From: Trichomonas vaginalis G3
Taxonomy: Eukaryota; Parabasalia; Trichomonadida; Trichomonadidae
DNA: 64,000 nt
Direction of reading: 5' to 3'
Assembly: GCF_026262505.1 (NCBI RefSeq)
Contig: NC_067206.1
Span: 34,611,896 to 34,675,895, forward strand
Part shown: positions 29,143 to 39,165 of the stretch, one piece after another
How the letters are laid out: every line of letters begins with the position of its first letter
Position numbering within the stretch: the first letter of the stretch is position 1
Program-made: the position numbers and the translations under genes
The notes under the pieces: generated by a model
The model's input: the letters and a program-made list of their open reading frames with translations, nothing else
Database searches by the model: none
What the model was told of the DNA's origin: nothing

Positions 29143-31227
29143 TTATTTCTTCTTCTTACCGCGGCCTTTTCCTTTTCCTTTTGGCATTTCTTGAGATGAA
29201 ATGAAGTAAGATGCTCTTTCATCTTGTGAAGAAGCCGCAGAAAGTGATGTTTTTGAGTGGGTTTTTGAGAATTTCTTCTGGAAAGTTGTAACAAACTTTT
29301 GCGAAGCTTTGTCATCCTGTGATGCAGATTTACCCTTTTCTTTTGACTGGAAACTAACTATACTCTTCAAATTCTCAGCATCTTCTGGAGTAATTTCAAG
29401 TAACTCTAAAAGATTCTTGAGTTCCTGAGTATTCTGATCTTGAATATAATTTTGCATTTTTGCAGAAAGAATATCTGCAGTGCTTTCTCTCATTGTAGAA
29501 GGAGTGGACTGCAAAACTCGTGCAGATCTTGTAGTAAATTCCTGCATTAACCTGTTATTCTTGTTCATCTTTGATGCTCTCAAATAGCACTCTGGGAATC
29601 TCATATTTGATGTTACTTTTACAGGTGCAACTGCAGGGGGAGTAACGCAACCAATAATTCCCATAGGAATCAATAAATCGTAGTTCTGGTCTTGGTTGAG
29701 AATCGTTTGAACAGTGTCACCATCACTCATTGAATCTAAAGCATCTGCGTATTGTTTCATGTTTCCATTAAATGTCAATACATCATGAATAAAATCAGGG
29801 CATTTATAATAATCAACCATGAATAAAGAAATTCTTTTCTCGAAATCTTTTTCTGTGCATAATTTCTTGGCTGCTTCGAAACCATCCATTGTTGCGTATT
29901 CATCTGCTGTTTTCTCATGTGCATTTCCACAATTTGATGACCATAACTGCAATGCATTTAAGGCAGATCTCATGTCACCACCTGATTTATCAATTGCAGC
30001 AAATAAATTCTTTCTATCAATTTTGATGCCTTCCTGCTTGGATATTTCAAAGACTCTTTGGATCATCTCTTTCTTATCTGGTGCAGAAAACTGTATGTCT
30101 AAAACATATTTCAATATTGGCTTGAGTTTCTCTGATTGGCGATCATTACATATGCAAAAAATTGGAAATGTTGACTTCTCAATGAACTGAGCCAAAGCTT
30201 GAACTCCTCCGCGATCTCCTGTTGACATTCCATCAATTTCATCAAATATAATTGCGTGTTGTTTGTTATTAGTATTCTGCTGAGTAAAAGAATATAGAGT
30301 TTTGCCATTAAACAATGTTTTTGCAATATCTTCAATTGCAGCTTTGTTTCTAACATCACTTGCATTGTATTCAACAACATGGTAGCCTCTTGACTTTGCA
30401 AGGAGTAGAGCTGTTGATGTTTTACCGATACCTGGAGGGCCACTTATTAAAACAGCTTTCTTGTCTTGCTTTGAAAATGTAATTAACCAATTGTCAATTT
30501 TTTCTATAAGATCTTTGTTACCAATGAGGTCATTACGATTCTGTGGACGATATTTTTCGCTAATCAGGTTTGTAGCTGAACTTTCTTTCTTATCATTGAA
30601 ATTAATTCCACCAAATGCTAACGTTTGCTGCTTTGGTTGTTTAACTTCTGGCTTTTGTACTCTCTTTCCTTCAACTTCTTTAATTACCTCTTCTTGTTGT
30701 CCCTTTGACTTTGACTGAGGAACTTCCTCGGTATGTTTTTGGTCTTTTTCTGCTTCAAATCCTTCGATATTCGTACATCCCACTGCAGCAAGCATAGCTA
30801 AAAGGCCTTCTTCGTCAATCACTGAGATGCCTTTCTTTAAAGCGGAATTTAATTTGTCTTGAGAAACATTAAGGCAGCCTCGAAGGAATATATCGACATT
30901 ATCCTTTATTGCTGCTTGTAAAGTGCCCCCACATGCTGTAATTAAATCTCTGACCTCAGCACGAGTAAAATGAGGTAATGTTCCTGAAGCGCAAATTCTA
31001 ATGCCTGTTAAGGAGCCTGGTTTTGGCGAAGGTACTGGTATTTCACCTTTATTTGGAGGTTTATCTGTGTGTTGTGTTGCGTCTAATGCAAAATCAAAAT
31101 CAGATGTAGCTGGTCGTAATTTTGGTAGCCATGCTTTTGTCTCTGGTATGTTCTTCTTGTTCGCAGGCTTGTTACTTGATGATTGTTTTTTTGTGGTGCC
31201 ACCTGTACTAAAGAAGTTATCAATCAT
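29143..31227 (-). CDS. RFC1: Replication factor C large subunit
   Basis: RFC1 is the large subunit of the clamp loader that opens and places PCNA on primed DNA. The N-terminus MIDNFF resembles the PCNA-binding start of other RFC1 proteins. A BRCT domain occupies about residues 70-150 (GIRICASGTLPHFTRAEV). The AAA+ module begins near 222 with SEKYRPQNRNDLIG. Walker A GPPGIGKT is at 263-270 and Walker B IIFDEID at 326-332; sensor 1 and the GGDMRSALNALQ segment follow. The C-terminal third holds the RFC1 helical domain, and the end is a Lys-rich tail (GKGKGRGKKKK), likely nuclear-localising. At 694 residues it is shorter than the animal protein (about 1,150), mainly in the N-terminal linker, as in other protists. 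Confidence 0.93.
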   Translation of the reverse strand: MIDNFFSTGGTTKKQSSSNKPANKKNIPETKAWLPKLRPATSDFDFALDATQHTDKPPNKGEIPVPSPKPGSLTGIRICASGTLPHFTRAEVRDLITACGGTLQAAIKDNVDIFLRGCLNVSQDKLNSALKKGISVIDEEGLLAMLAAVGCTNIEGFEAEKDQKHTEEVPQSKSKGQQEEVIKEVEGKRVQKPEVKQPKQQTLAFGGINFNDKKESSATNLISEKYRPQNRNDLIGNKDLIEKIDNWLITFSKQDKKAVLISGPPGIGKTSTALLLAKSRGYHVVEYNASDVRNKAAIEDIAKTLFNGKTLYSFTQQNTNNKQHAIIFDEIDGMSTGDRGGVQALAQFIEKSTFPIFCICNDRQSEKLKPILKYVLDIQFSAPDKKEMIQRVFEISKQEGIKIDRKNLFAAIDKSGGDMRSALNALQLWSSNCGNAHEKTADEYATMDGFEAAKKLCTEKDFEKRISLFMVDYYKCPDFIHDVLTFNGNMKQYADALDSMSDGDTVQTILNQDQNYDLLIPMGIIGCVTPPAVAPVKVTSNMRFPECYLRASKMNKNNRLMQEFTTRSARVLQSTPSTMRESTADILSAKMQNYIQDQNTQELKNLLELLEITPEDAENLKSIVSFQSKEKGKSASQDDKASQKFVTTFQKKFSKTHSKTSLSAASSQDERASYFISSQEMPKGKGKGRGKKKK

Positions 31228-32795
31228 TAGTCACTCCCTTAACGTACAGTTTTGACTATTCCTACTTGTTTCGAGAGAAAAAATTAAGAAATGGTAAAAA
31301 TCAATTGTATTCAGATTTGAATCTTGGATGTTGATGTTAATACGGAAGAATTATAGCCGAGTTCATAAGAATGAACTCTGATTTAAGGTCAAAAAAGTGA
31401 CATCTGAGTATTTTGTTTCTGCTTTATCTGATCGATGAATCTGAATTGAGACACATCATTTGTATGAAACAATGATACACTAGAGATTGAACAATATTGG
31501 CATTGCAAAAATCCAATTATTCGATATTCAATTCGTAAAATCTAGCATTAAAGTTGATACATTTATTTTCTCGAAATATTGCAACGGTAGAAACCTCATG
31601 TATTACCAATGATTACCAAAGTACTATTTCGGCATAATAAGTTTAAATTAATATCAAAATAACAGATTGACTAATCATTCTTATATAATATTATGCGCAC
31701 TATTGGTTGATAAAGTTTCAAGCATCTTGGCTTGACTTCCATTTGATTATGACTTACAGTTCTAATGTTTCTTGCTCTGTAGCAACAGTCACTAACAGAT
31801 AAAAATGTAATGATCAGAAATCTAAATATACGAGTTTTTACATATTTTATTTAGGTTTATTATCAAAATACAAATAAAAATATATAACTTGAACTTACCT
31901 TTGAATAAAATCATGATGTCATTGATTGTTTTCTGAATGTTTAATAGTTTTTTGTACATATGTAGCAAATACTTAATTTGAATCGGATATATTTTTTAAT
32001 AGCTTGAAATACTTGATAAGCTATAGGCTATTATATATTAAATTTGATAAAAAAACTATGGTTGAATTAAATATTTGGAAAATATGTTTCTATTTTGTAT
32101 CATAAAAAATTTATGATTTAATTTTGCTGGATAATTGACACATTTAGGAGAAAAACTATAGAATACTAAAAATAAAATGCATTTATCGATTTATACAATA
32201 ATAAAATTGCTTTTTTTCTTTAATAATTTCGAATCTTTTAGATTCTTAACCTCATTTTTCCAAAAAAATTTAGAATTGTAAAAAACGTGATCATTTTCTA
32301 CAAAATTGCTTAGGCATTTTTCAAAATCAAAAAAATTTGGACAAAATTACCATGGAGAATTTCATTCCAGGTGCACAGGACAATAGCATTCAGTCAAAAA
32401 AGTTTCGGAAATTTTAATTATTGATATCTATTTTCATCAATCACTTAATATCGATTATTTACAATTAATGTCATTGCATGTTATGAAATTTTAGAATACT
32501 TGAACATACTCTAAATAGTTTTCGAAACTTATCAAAATTTCGCGAAATTTAACAGTCTTCCAACTCTCATACACAGACATTATTACACCAATATTATTGC
32601 AAGAAGGAATTATTGATATAATTGAAAATCTAACGATTCATTTACCCAATTTTATTTTGTTTTTTCTTTCAGATCCTTATAAGTGATTATTTTATATGTA
32701 GCTGTAGAAGAAAAACGAAAATAGTGCTTCTTCAAAAAGATTCATGAAAGCAACCTAATTAATAAACATTTTACTTTCCGAACATTATTAATGAG
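31228..32795. other. Long intergenic region, no gene seen
   Basis: About 1.57 kb, strongly AT-rich, upstream of RFC1 and before the left ubiquitin module. Apart from a small inverted repeat (GAGTTCAT at 31359 and ATGAACTC at 31371, 4-nt loop), nothing could be supported on either strand. Confidence 0.5.
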
Positions 32796-32911
32796 ATTGA
32801 GCAAATGCATGAAAATATGTAAGTTGAAAGGAATGAAAATAAAAAGATTAATAAGAATAAAAAGAGAGGAATTATCAAAAGATAAAGTTTATTTGAGTTA
32901 AAAGATTGAAC

Positions 32912-33145
32912 TTAGAAACCACCACGAAGACGAAGAACGAGGTGGAGTGTAGAATCCTTTTGGATGGAGTAATCTTGAAGTGTGTTGCCGTCTTCAAGTT
33001 GCTTGCCGGCAAAGATCAAACGCTGTTGATCTGGTGGAATACCTTCCTTGTCTTGAATCTTAGCCTTGACATCTTCGATTCTGTCGGTTGGCTCGACTTC
33101 GAGTGTGATATGTTTGCCTGTGAGTGTCTTGACGAAAATCTGCAT
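32912..33145 (-). CDS. UBI: Ubiquitin (single unit)
   Basis: The gene encodes a 76-residue ubiquitin plus one extra C-terminal Phe, which ubiquitin hydrolases would remove to expose the LRLRGG end. All seven Lys used for chains in other eukaryotes are present, as is the Ile44 patch region. Trichomonas-type differences are seen, such as His at 12, Arg at 22, Asn at 54 and Gln at 57. The start is the ATG at 33143-33145, directly after an Initiator (TCATTTTTCTTG, complement of 33146-33157). A frame open one codon upstream is not a real start. Confidence 0.97.
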   Translation of the reverse strand: MQIFVKTLTGKHITLEVEPTDRIEDVKAKIQDKEGIPPDQQRLIFAGKQLEDGNTLQDYSIQKDSTLHLVLRLRGGF

Positions 33146-33442
33146 CAAGAAAAATGAAGTGTAATCATTTACATATCAAAACTTGACTTAGTAAATTTTT
33201 TTGAGAGATGATAAGTGGTCGCTTAGAATTTGATTAAATATATCCAGTAAAAAAATCATGAATATGAATTTGATCAATTCATGTCAAAATTTGATGAAAA
33301 TTTTGCTCAATAATATTTTGTATATTATACAACAATATGATATTAAATATGATTTTAAAATAAAAACAATTTTTGAAATGATATCTGGAATTTTTTTTTG
33401 AGAATAAAATTTCCATACTCCGAGAACACTTCATTTTTCTTG
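33146..33442. promoter_or_regulatory. Bidirectional ubiquitin promoter, left module
   Basis: 297 nt between two divergent ubiquitin start codons. Both ends carry the same Initiator next to the ATG: complement of 33146-33157 for the minus gene and 33431-33440 (TCATTTTTCT) for the plus gene. The middle is AT-rich. Confidence 0.85.
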
Positions 33443-33904
33443 ATGCAGATTTTCGTCAAGACACTCACAGGCAAACACATTACACTCGAAGTCGAACCAA
33501 CAGACAGAATTGAAGATGTCAAGGCTAAGATTCAAGACAAGGAAGGTATTCCACCAGATCAACAGCGTTTGATCTTTGCCGGCAAGCAACTTGAAGACGG
33601 CAACACACTTCAAGATTACTCCATCCAAAAGGATTCTACACTCCATCTCGTTCTTCGTCTTCGTGGTGGTATGCAGATTTTCGTCAAGACACTCACAGGC
33701 AAACACATTACACTCGAAGTCGAACCAACAGACAGAATTGAAGATGTCAAGGCTAAGATTCAAGACAAGGAAGGTATTCCACCAGATCAACAGCGTTTGA
33801 TCTTTGCCGGCAAGCAACTTGAAGACGGCAACACACTTCAAGATTACTCCATCCAAAAGGATTCTACACTCCATCTCGTTCTTCGTCTTCGTGGTGGTTT
33901 CTAA
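33443..33904 (+). CDS. UBI: Polyubiquitin (two units)
   Basis: Two head-to-tail ubiquitin units of identical protein sequence plus a final Phe, 153 residues in all. It is a precursor cut by deubiquitinases into monomers. The nucleotide sequences of the two units are also nearly identical, which points to recent duplication or gene conversion. The start is the ATG at 33443, 12 nt after the beginning of the TCATTTTTCT Initiator; an in-frame upstream ATG at 33398 would add an unlikely 15-residue extension and lies before the Initiator. It shares the 297-nt promoter with the minus-strand ubiquitin. Confidence 0.97.
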   Translation: MQIFVKTLTGKHITLEVEPTDRIEDVKAKIQDKEGIPPDQQRLIFAGKQLEDGNTLQDYSIQKDSTLHLVLRLRGGMQIFVKTLTGKHITLEVEPTDRIEDVKAKIQDKEGIPPDQQRLIFAGKQLEDGNTLQDYSIQKDSTLHLVLRLRGGF

Positions 33905-34215
33905 GTTCAATCTTTTAACTCAAATAAACTTTATCTTTTGATAATTCTTCTCTTTTTATCCTTATTAATCTTTTTATTTTCATTCCTTTCGACTTACATA
34001 TTTTCATGCATTTGCATGAAATTATTAAAAATGTCAACAACAAAGAAATCATAAATATGATCGGTATGTGGATCATAGTGATAGAGTGTATGACATTCTT
34101 TTGATTTAAATATTGAAGATAAATATAACTGATTGAGTTTAAAAAAGAAATTAGATTATACGCAAAACAATAAATACAACAATATTTAAAATATATACAA
34201 AGTAAAAGTAATATA

Positions 34216-37182
34216 TTATTTGATTTCTTCCTTAATGAAATCCTTGATTAATTCAGGTCTTAAAATGTAAGGCAACAATATCAAAGAAGCGTTGAGATCT
34301 GATCTCTTCATTTCATCAGAATCGGCTGCAGCTCTTCTTAATCCTTCATTGTTTTTCTTCTGTAGCTTCGGGAACTTCAAGACAATAGCATTATACATGA
34401 AATTCCTCATTTCAATTGACTCATCATCATCCAAAATCAACATTGTTGAGAAAGGAATTTGAGCGCAGAAAGAAAACAAAGTTGGGAATTTGGATAACTC
34501 ATTATGAACACTGACAGCAGCATTGACATACTTAGTTACCCAATCAGGTTTATCAATGGATATCGGAACACCTTTTCCTTGTAATTTTATACCCATCAAA
34601 CCTGAAACAAAAGAATTGACGTTTCTTCTGAAAATTCTTTTAACTGATGGATCAACGTCGAGATTAATTTCATTCAACGTTTTCGGTTCAATTCTGATTC
34701 CTGAGACTTGGAAGAAGAATCTCTTTAGAGCGAAGTAAGGATCAGCCTTTTCCAATGAATTCCTCATCGATTGGGAATTAAAAGTCTCAAACATTTCCAT
34801 TGTTGTTGTGAATTTCATCTGTGAATCATTCCTTGAGCTGGAAATGTCCAAAACAAATGGTAATGATGGAGAATCGAAAGGAATCGAATCAACAACAGGT
34901 TTCGTGAAAGAAGTAACTGATTGTCCTTGTTTCTTCGACGTGGAAAGAGGAATGTTTGTTGGATTCTGTACAGCAGAAACTTCTGGTGTCTGATAATCAT
35001 CTTTGTTTCCATAGATGATGTTCGGATGACGAAGTTTTTCGTCAAAAATTTTTCTCATTCCTTTGAAATTTTGTGAAACTTTTTGAGGAACAACAAATTT
35101 CATGTTTTCAGCTTCTTCAATCAAATGGTCGATAGACAGTTCGATGTCTTCAGGGATATTCAAAGGAATTGCAGCGTTCAAGCCTGTAACAACCAAAGCA
35201 TTCGAGGAATCGCTTTGTGAAGGCGTGAAACCAGGCAAAACCTGTGCAAGTTTCAAAGCCATGTGATGAGAATCAACACCTGTTAATGTTGTTCGATCTC
35301 TTGCAAGTCTTGTGCTTAAACATTTTCTCAAAATGTCAGTATTATCTTTGAAGTTCTTTTTGATGTCGGAATAATTGAAATATCCGAATCTCGGTGTCAT
35401 TCTGACTTCTTTGATTTGGCTACTGAACTTGCATCGATCGAATTTGTGCTTCTGATCAAGAACTAAAAGAAAAGATCGAATCAAAACTTCGCAATCACTT
35501 TTTTGTGGAAAAGAATCGTTTTGGTACTTGAAAGGATTTCCTGGATCGAAATAAAGCATCATATTCTTCTGCATGCCTTCTACAGAATAATATGTTTGGT
35601 TCGGGAAAAACCTGTTCGTTGTGTGGACCAATCTTCTGACCAAATTTGTTTCAGAAGCTTTTTTCAATCCGTAGAAACACAATTGTTTCATTTCGCGATT
35701 GTCATCAACGTGTTTGAAGACCTGTTGGAATTTCTTCCACGCTTTACGTCTGCGCCAGTACATGACCCATTCGTGGAATGATCTTTCGAAGAAAACAAAA
35801 GAAACTTGGTTCAACATTGCGAAAAACAACTGTCGAAATGGAGAGGGCTTTCTAAACATCATGTACGCACCTTTTAGGAGTCTTAAAGATGTGTATCTGA
35901 TGTTATTGCGCCACATCGTGAAGCAGTATGAACAAAGGAGATTGTTCCTGAACGTAGTCATTGAAGATATAATTTGATTCTTAGAAGCACGCTCGAAAAC
36001 CATTGTATACCATGCACGCTGCATCTTAAGAAGCTCTACACGCTTTTGACGCTTCATAGTGTCGTACTTAAGCCATGCGCGCCGTGCTTGTTCCATAACA
36101 TGATGATTGAAAAAAGTGACAGCAGATTCCATGTCCAAAGCGAGTTGTCTTCTTTCGACCAAATGCTGGTGGATAGCCATGTACGCGTGTTTCCTTACGA
36201 CGTTCGTGTGGTGCTGGTCGGCCATGATGCGCTGGGCTTTCCTTTTGTTCAATCTGCCTTCGACAATGTCCCAATTTATGAGTCTTTCTTTGACTTGTAA
36301 TGAAAAACAGTCTGGCCGCTCTTTGTTCTCCTTCTTCCATTGGATGAATCGGTTCCACATGGTAAAGGCAATAAAGGCAGGACCAAAGGCTTGCCGTTTG
36401 TGAATAGTATGAATGAATTTGTGAGAATTCTCTCGATATCCGCGAATACTTGAAGCCATAATGCGCCATAACTGTAAGATATGACGCCCTTCTGGTCTGG
36501 AAAAGACTCTGTATACGTAAAGAAATGTTCTAGCATTAAATAATTTCGGATAAAACCATCTTCCGGTTGCATAAAACATGTTGAAGGGAGCAAGGTTGGT
36601 TTTAATCGATATCCATGGTTTCTCTTGGTGGAGAGCTGAAAATCTGTCGTAGCTTTGTACTTGAACATCAAAATTTTTAGTTGCATATCCACGCCAGCCT
36701 AAGAAAATTCGAAGTAATATGTCGTGGCGTGACCAAATACGCTGATTGAAGATGCCACCCCAGCTTTTTCGTATTTTGTAGCTTCTCCATGTTCTTTGGA
36801 TTAAAGTTGCAGCGTTATTTGATAGTTTTGAACGAACGAAGTTAACAATCCACTCCTTTGGATTAGTTACTTTATTTTCAAGATTGGATGCTTCAGCAAC
36901 AGATGGAGTTTCCTTGGCTTTCGTTTCTGATTCTTTTGCTAATTTTCTGCTACGCTTTAAAAATTCATCCATGCTCATTATACTTGTTTTTGGACGTCCA
37001 CCCATTGTTTTCGGACGTACAATAACATCATCATTTCTTAAATCTAATAAATTTACTGGTTTAAACGATGCTGTATGCTGTAAAGCTGTTTTTTGTGGCG
37101 CTGCTATCGGAGCCAGCGAAGATTTTCGAGGTATATCTACAATAGGCTTCGCTGTCCTCGGGCGGGAGTTGACCCCGCGCAT
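34216..37182 (-). CDS. IQ/Sfi1-like calmodulin- or centrin-binding protein
   Basis: The 988-residue protein has a basic, Pro/Ser-rich N-terminus, an IQ motif near residues 123-140 (AATLIQRTWRSYKIRK), and then several hundred residues of spaced Trp/Arg helices (FLGWRGYATK, LQLWRIMASS, FTMWNRFIQWKKENK, FTMWRNNIRY, FHEWVMYWRRRKAWKKF). These resemble Sfi1 repeats that bind centrin. The C-terminal 400 residues are mixed and unrecognised. Such proteins occur at basal bodies, centrins and flagellar axonemes; that location is inference. It is the only gene between the inverted ubiquitin modules, so the block could invert by recombination. Confidence 0.65.
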   Translation of the reverse strand: MRGVNSRPRTAKPIVDIPRKSSLAPIAAPQKTALQHTASFKPVNLLDLRNDDVIVRPKTMGGRPKTSIMSMDEFLKRSRKLAKESETKAKETPSVAEASNLENKVTNPKEWIVNFVRSKLSNNAATLIQRTWRSYKIRKSWGGIFNQRIWSRHDILLRIFLGWRGYATKNFDVQVQSYDRFSALHQEKPWISIKTNLAPFNMFYATGRWFYPKLFNARTFLYVYRVFSRPEGRHILQLWRIMASSIRGYRENSHKFIHTIHKRQAFGPAFIAFTMWNRFIQWKKENKERPDCFSLQVKERLINWDIVEGRLNKRKAQRIMADQHHTNVVRKHAYMAIHQHLVERRQLALDMESAVTFFNHHVMEQARRAWLKYDTMKRQKRVELLKMQRAWYTMVFERASKNQIISSMTTFRNNLLCSYCFTMWRNNIRYTSLRLLKGAYMMFRKPSPFRQLFFAMLNQVSFVFFERSFHEWVMYWRRRKAWKKFQQVFKHVDDNREMKQLCFYGLKKASETNLVRRLVHTTNRFFPNQTYYSVEGMQKNMMLYFDPGNPFKYQNDSFPQKSDCEVLIRSFLLVLDQKHKFDRCKFSSQIKEVRMTPRFGYFNYSDIKKNFKDNTDILRKCLSTRLARDRTTLTGVDSHHMALKLAQVLPGFTPSQSDSSNALVVTGLNAAIPLNIPEDIELSIDHLIEEAENMKFVVPQKVSQNFKGMRKIFDEKLRHPNIIYGNKDDYQTPEVSAVQNPTNIPLSTSKKQGQSVTSFTKPVVDSIPFDSPSLPFVLDISSSRNDSQMKFTTTMEMFETFNSQSMRNSLEKADPYFALKRFFFQVSGIRIEPKTLNEINLDVDPSVKRIFRRNVNSFVSGLMGIKLQGKGVPISIDKPDWVTKYVNAAVSVHNELSKFPTLFSFCAQIPFSTMLILDDDESIEMRNFMYNAIVLKFPKLQKKNNEGLRRAAADSDEMKRSDLNASLILLPYILRPELIKDFIKEEIK

Positions 37183-37443
37183 TCTTTATATTTTTTTCAA
37201 TAAAAAACGTATTCTACAGTCTGAAATTAGATATTAATATGCACTAATATATATATTTCACGAAAATGAATGTAGTTTGTCAACTGGATTTGTAGTCTTT
37301 CGATGGAAATAACTGAGATTTGGAAAATTTGAGCAAATTCATGAAAATATGTAAGTCGAAAGGAATGAAAATAAAAAGATTAATAAGGATAAAAAGAGAA
37401 GAATTATCAAAAGATAAAGTTTATTTGAGTTAAAAGAATGAAC

Positions 37444-37677
37444 TTAGAAACCACCACGAAGACGAAGAACGAGGTGGAGTGTAGAATCCTTTTGGATGGA
37501 GTAGTCTTGAAGTGTGTTGCCGTCTTCAAGTTGCTTGCCGGCAAAGATCAAACGCTGTTGATCTGGTGGAATACCTTCCTTGTCTTGAATCTTAGCCTTG
37601 ACATCTTCAATTCTGTCTGTTGATTCGACTTCGAGTGTAATGTGTTTGCCTGTGAGTGTCTTGACGAAAATCTGCAT
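37444..37677 (-). CDS. UBI: Ubiquitin (single unit, Ser19 variant)
   Basis: A 76-residue ubiquitin plus Phe. It differs from the other copies in this window by Ser in place of Pro at position 19 (EVESTD), the residue also found in yeast and plant ubiquitin. The start is the ATG at 37675-37677, directly behind the Initiator (complement of 37678-37689). It is the right-arm partner of the left two-unit gene. Confidence 0.97.
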   Translation of the reverse strand: MQIFVKTLTGKHITLEVESTDRIEDVKAKIQDKEGIPPDQQRLIFAGKQLEDGNTLQDYSIQKDSTLHLVLRLRGGF

Positions 37678-37974
37678 CAAGAAAAATGAAGTGTTCTCGG
37701 AGTATGGAAATTTTATTCTCAAAAAAAATTCCAGATATCATTTCAAAAATTGTTTTTTATTTTAAAATCATATTTAATATCATATTGTTGTATAATATAC
37801 AAAATATTATTGAGCAAAATTTTCATCAAATTTTGACATGAATTGATCAAATTCATATTCATGATTTTTTTACTGGATATATTTAATCAAATTCTAAGCG
37901 ACCACTTATCATCTCTCAAAAAAATTTACTAAGTCAAGTTTTGATATGTAAATGATTACACTTTATTTTTCTTG
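37678..37974. promoter_or_regulatory. Bidirectional ubiquitin promoter, right module, one Initiator altered
   Basis: This 297-nt segment is the reverse complement of 33146-33442. The minus-strand Initiator is intact (complement of 37678-37689). On the plus side, the position that is C in the other three copies (CTTCATTTTT) is T at 37964 (CTTTATTTTT), so the TCA core is lost. Confidence 0.85.
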
Positions 37975-38208
37975 ATGCAGATTTTCGTCAAGACACTCAC
38001 AGGCAAACACATTACACTCGAAGTCGAACCAACAGACAGAATTGAAGATGTCAAGGCTAAGATTCAAGACAAGGAAGGTATTCCACCAGATCAACAGCGT
38101 TTGATCTTTGCCGGCAAGCAACTTGAAGACGGCAACACACTTCAAGATTACTCCATCCAAAAGGATTCTACACTCCATCTCGTTCTTCGTCTTCGTGGTG
38201 GTTTCTAA
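37975..38208 (+). CDS. UBI: Ubiquitin (single unit)
   Basis: A 76-residue ubiquitin plus Phe, identical in protein sequence to the left-arm copies. The start is the ATG at 37975-37977; an upstream in-frame codon is not an ATG. Its Initiator has a C to T change at 37964, so transcription may be weaker or start elsewhere, although the coding sequence is intact. The 3' flank matches the other copies up to about 38250. Confidence 0.95.
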   Translation: MQIFVKTLTGKHITLEVEPTDRIEDVKAKIQDKEGIPPDQQRLIFAGKQLEDGNTLQDYSIQKDSTLHLVLRLRGGF

Positions 38209-38250
38209 GTTCATTCTTTTAACTCAAATAAACTTTATCTTTTGATAATT

Positions 38251-39165
38251 CTTCTTTTTCTTTCTATGATATCATTCTGATCTCTCAATATATGTAATTC
38301 ATTATAATTAAGGTGGCCGATTCTGGTGGAAAAGTGCTGGGAAACGGTAAAAACTAGGGTTGGCGTCACGAGGCGTCACGACGTAAAGTTCAGAAAATTC
38401 AGAAGTTTACATTTATTTTTGAGAAGTTTACGGTGTCACGAGAGAAAATTTGAGAGGGCTATCATCACGAAAAGTGTCAAAATAGGGAATTTTCATAAGC
38501 ACAGGCAAATATTTCATATAGCTCAACAAATGTGTAATGCTCGTTTATACGAAGACACATGAGGAGATAATATGTCAGAGAACTTGGAACTTCAATTAGC
38601 AACAATTGGCTAGTTTTCGTCGAATTCCTTGTATCTGAGACACATTGTCTGCGCAAGCACCTCTGAATGAAGGAAGCTTCGCAATCAAAATATGTACTCA
38701 GATCGGAAACTTTGTTCCCAATGTCACATTGCGGAACAAAAGTGAGAGATTCTCCCGATCTGAGTACGTACTTGCAGGGACACAGAGATATAGTATGCAA
38801 CAAAAACATTTATCAACTTATTCCCACTCATATAATTATATTCATCCTTCAATCTTGATGAGAATAGATAAGTGGAAAGTAATATGATATCATATTTATT
38901 TATTATTTTTGATTTGATTTGTTGTGGAATCAAAGGAATTTGCGTGCAAATGACTATGTTTAGAGTTACCGGTATTTACACTCTTCAATACAATTTGGCT
39001 ACTCCTGATACAAATATTCCATTGCTTATCGATATCTATATATCAACTATCGGCGGAATTTTTATAGTCTGATTTGTCACTTTTCATTACGACAATTTAA
39101 ATTTTGCCACTTTTACTGAATATAATAAATTTTTTAATCAATTTTCCTGACTTCAATTTTTTTTC
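38251..39165. other. Intergenic region with GC-richer unclassified block
   Basis: From about 38311 to 38880 the base composition is less AT-rich than other spacers. The block begins TTAAGGTGGCCGATTC and contains the long palindrome at 38694-38767. ORFs of 60-110 codons overlap on both strands but none resembles a known protein. It may be a remnant of a DNA transposon (TTAA plus GG start), but no matching right end was found. Confidence 0.4.
38694..38767. repeat. 74-nt interrupted palindrome
   Basis: GTACTCAGATCGG (38694-38706) pairs with CCGATCTGAGTAC (38755-38767). Inside, TTTGTTCC (38711-38718) pairs with GGAACAAA (38733-38740), and CAATGT (38719-38724) with ACATTG (38726-38731) around a single central C. 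The whole can fold into a long hairpin with one internal loop. Confidence 0.75.

Larger units (their letters stand above)
32796..34018. repeat. Left arm of the inverted ubiquitin duplication
   Basis: The module consists of a 3' flank, a ubiquitin gene (-), a shared 297-nt promoter, a ubiquitin gene (+) and a 3' flank. It recurs in reverse orientation at about 37330-38250. The promoter segments (33146-33442 and 37678-37974) are reverse complements with only a few differences. The four 3' flanks are also close copies of each other, so each arm is itself a near-palindrome. The two arms lie either side of the 988-residue gene. Confidence 0.9.
37330..38250. repeat. Right arm of the inverted ubiquitin duplication
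   Basis: Reverse-orientation copy of the module at 32796-34018. The minus-strand gene here corresponds to the plus-strand gene on the left, but has one ubiquitin unit instead of two. The outer 3' flank on the right ends after about 40 nt, around 38250, earlier than its left counterpart. Confidence 0.9.

Noticed and set aside
31228-32795. Search for tRNA, 5S or snRNA genes in the long spacer
   Set aside because: No A/B box pair, cloverleaf or known snRNA motif was recognised by eye.
33398-33442. In-frame upstream start of polyubiquitin, adding 15 residues
   Set aside because: It lies before the Initiator, so the mRNA would not contain it; the same holds for the right-arm partner.
38326-38809. 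Overlapping 78- and 110-codon ORFs in the GC-richer block
   Set aside because: They overlap on opposite strands, match no family, and one crosses the palindrome; a transposon or RNA origin is as likely.
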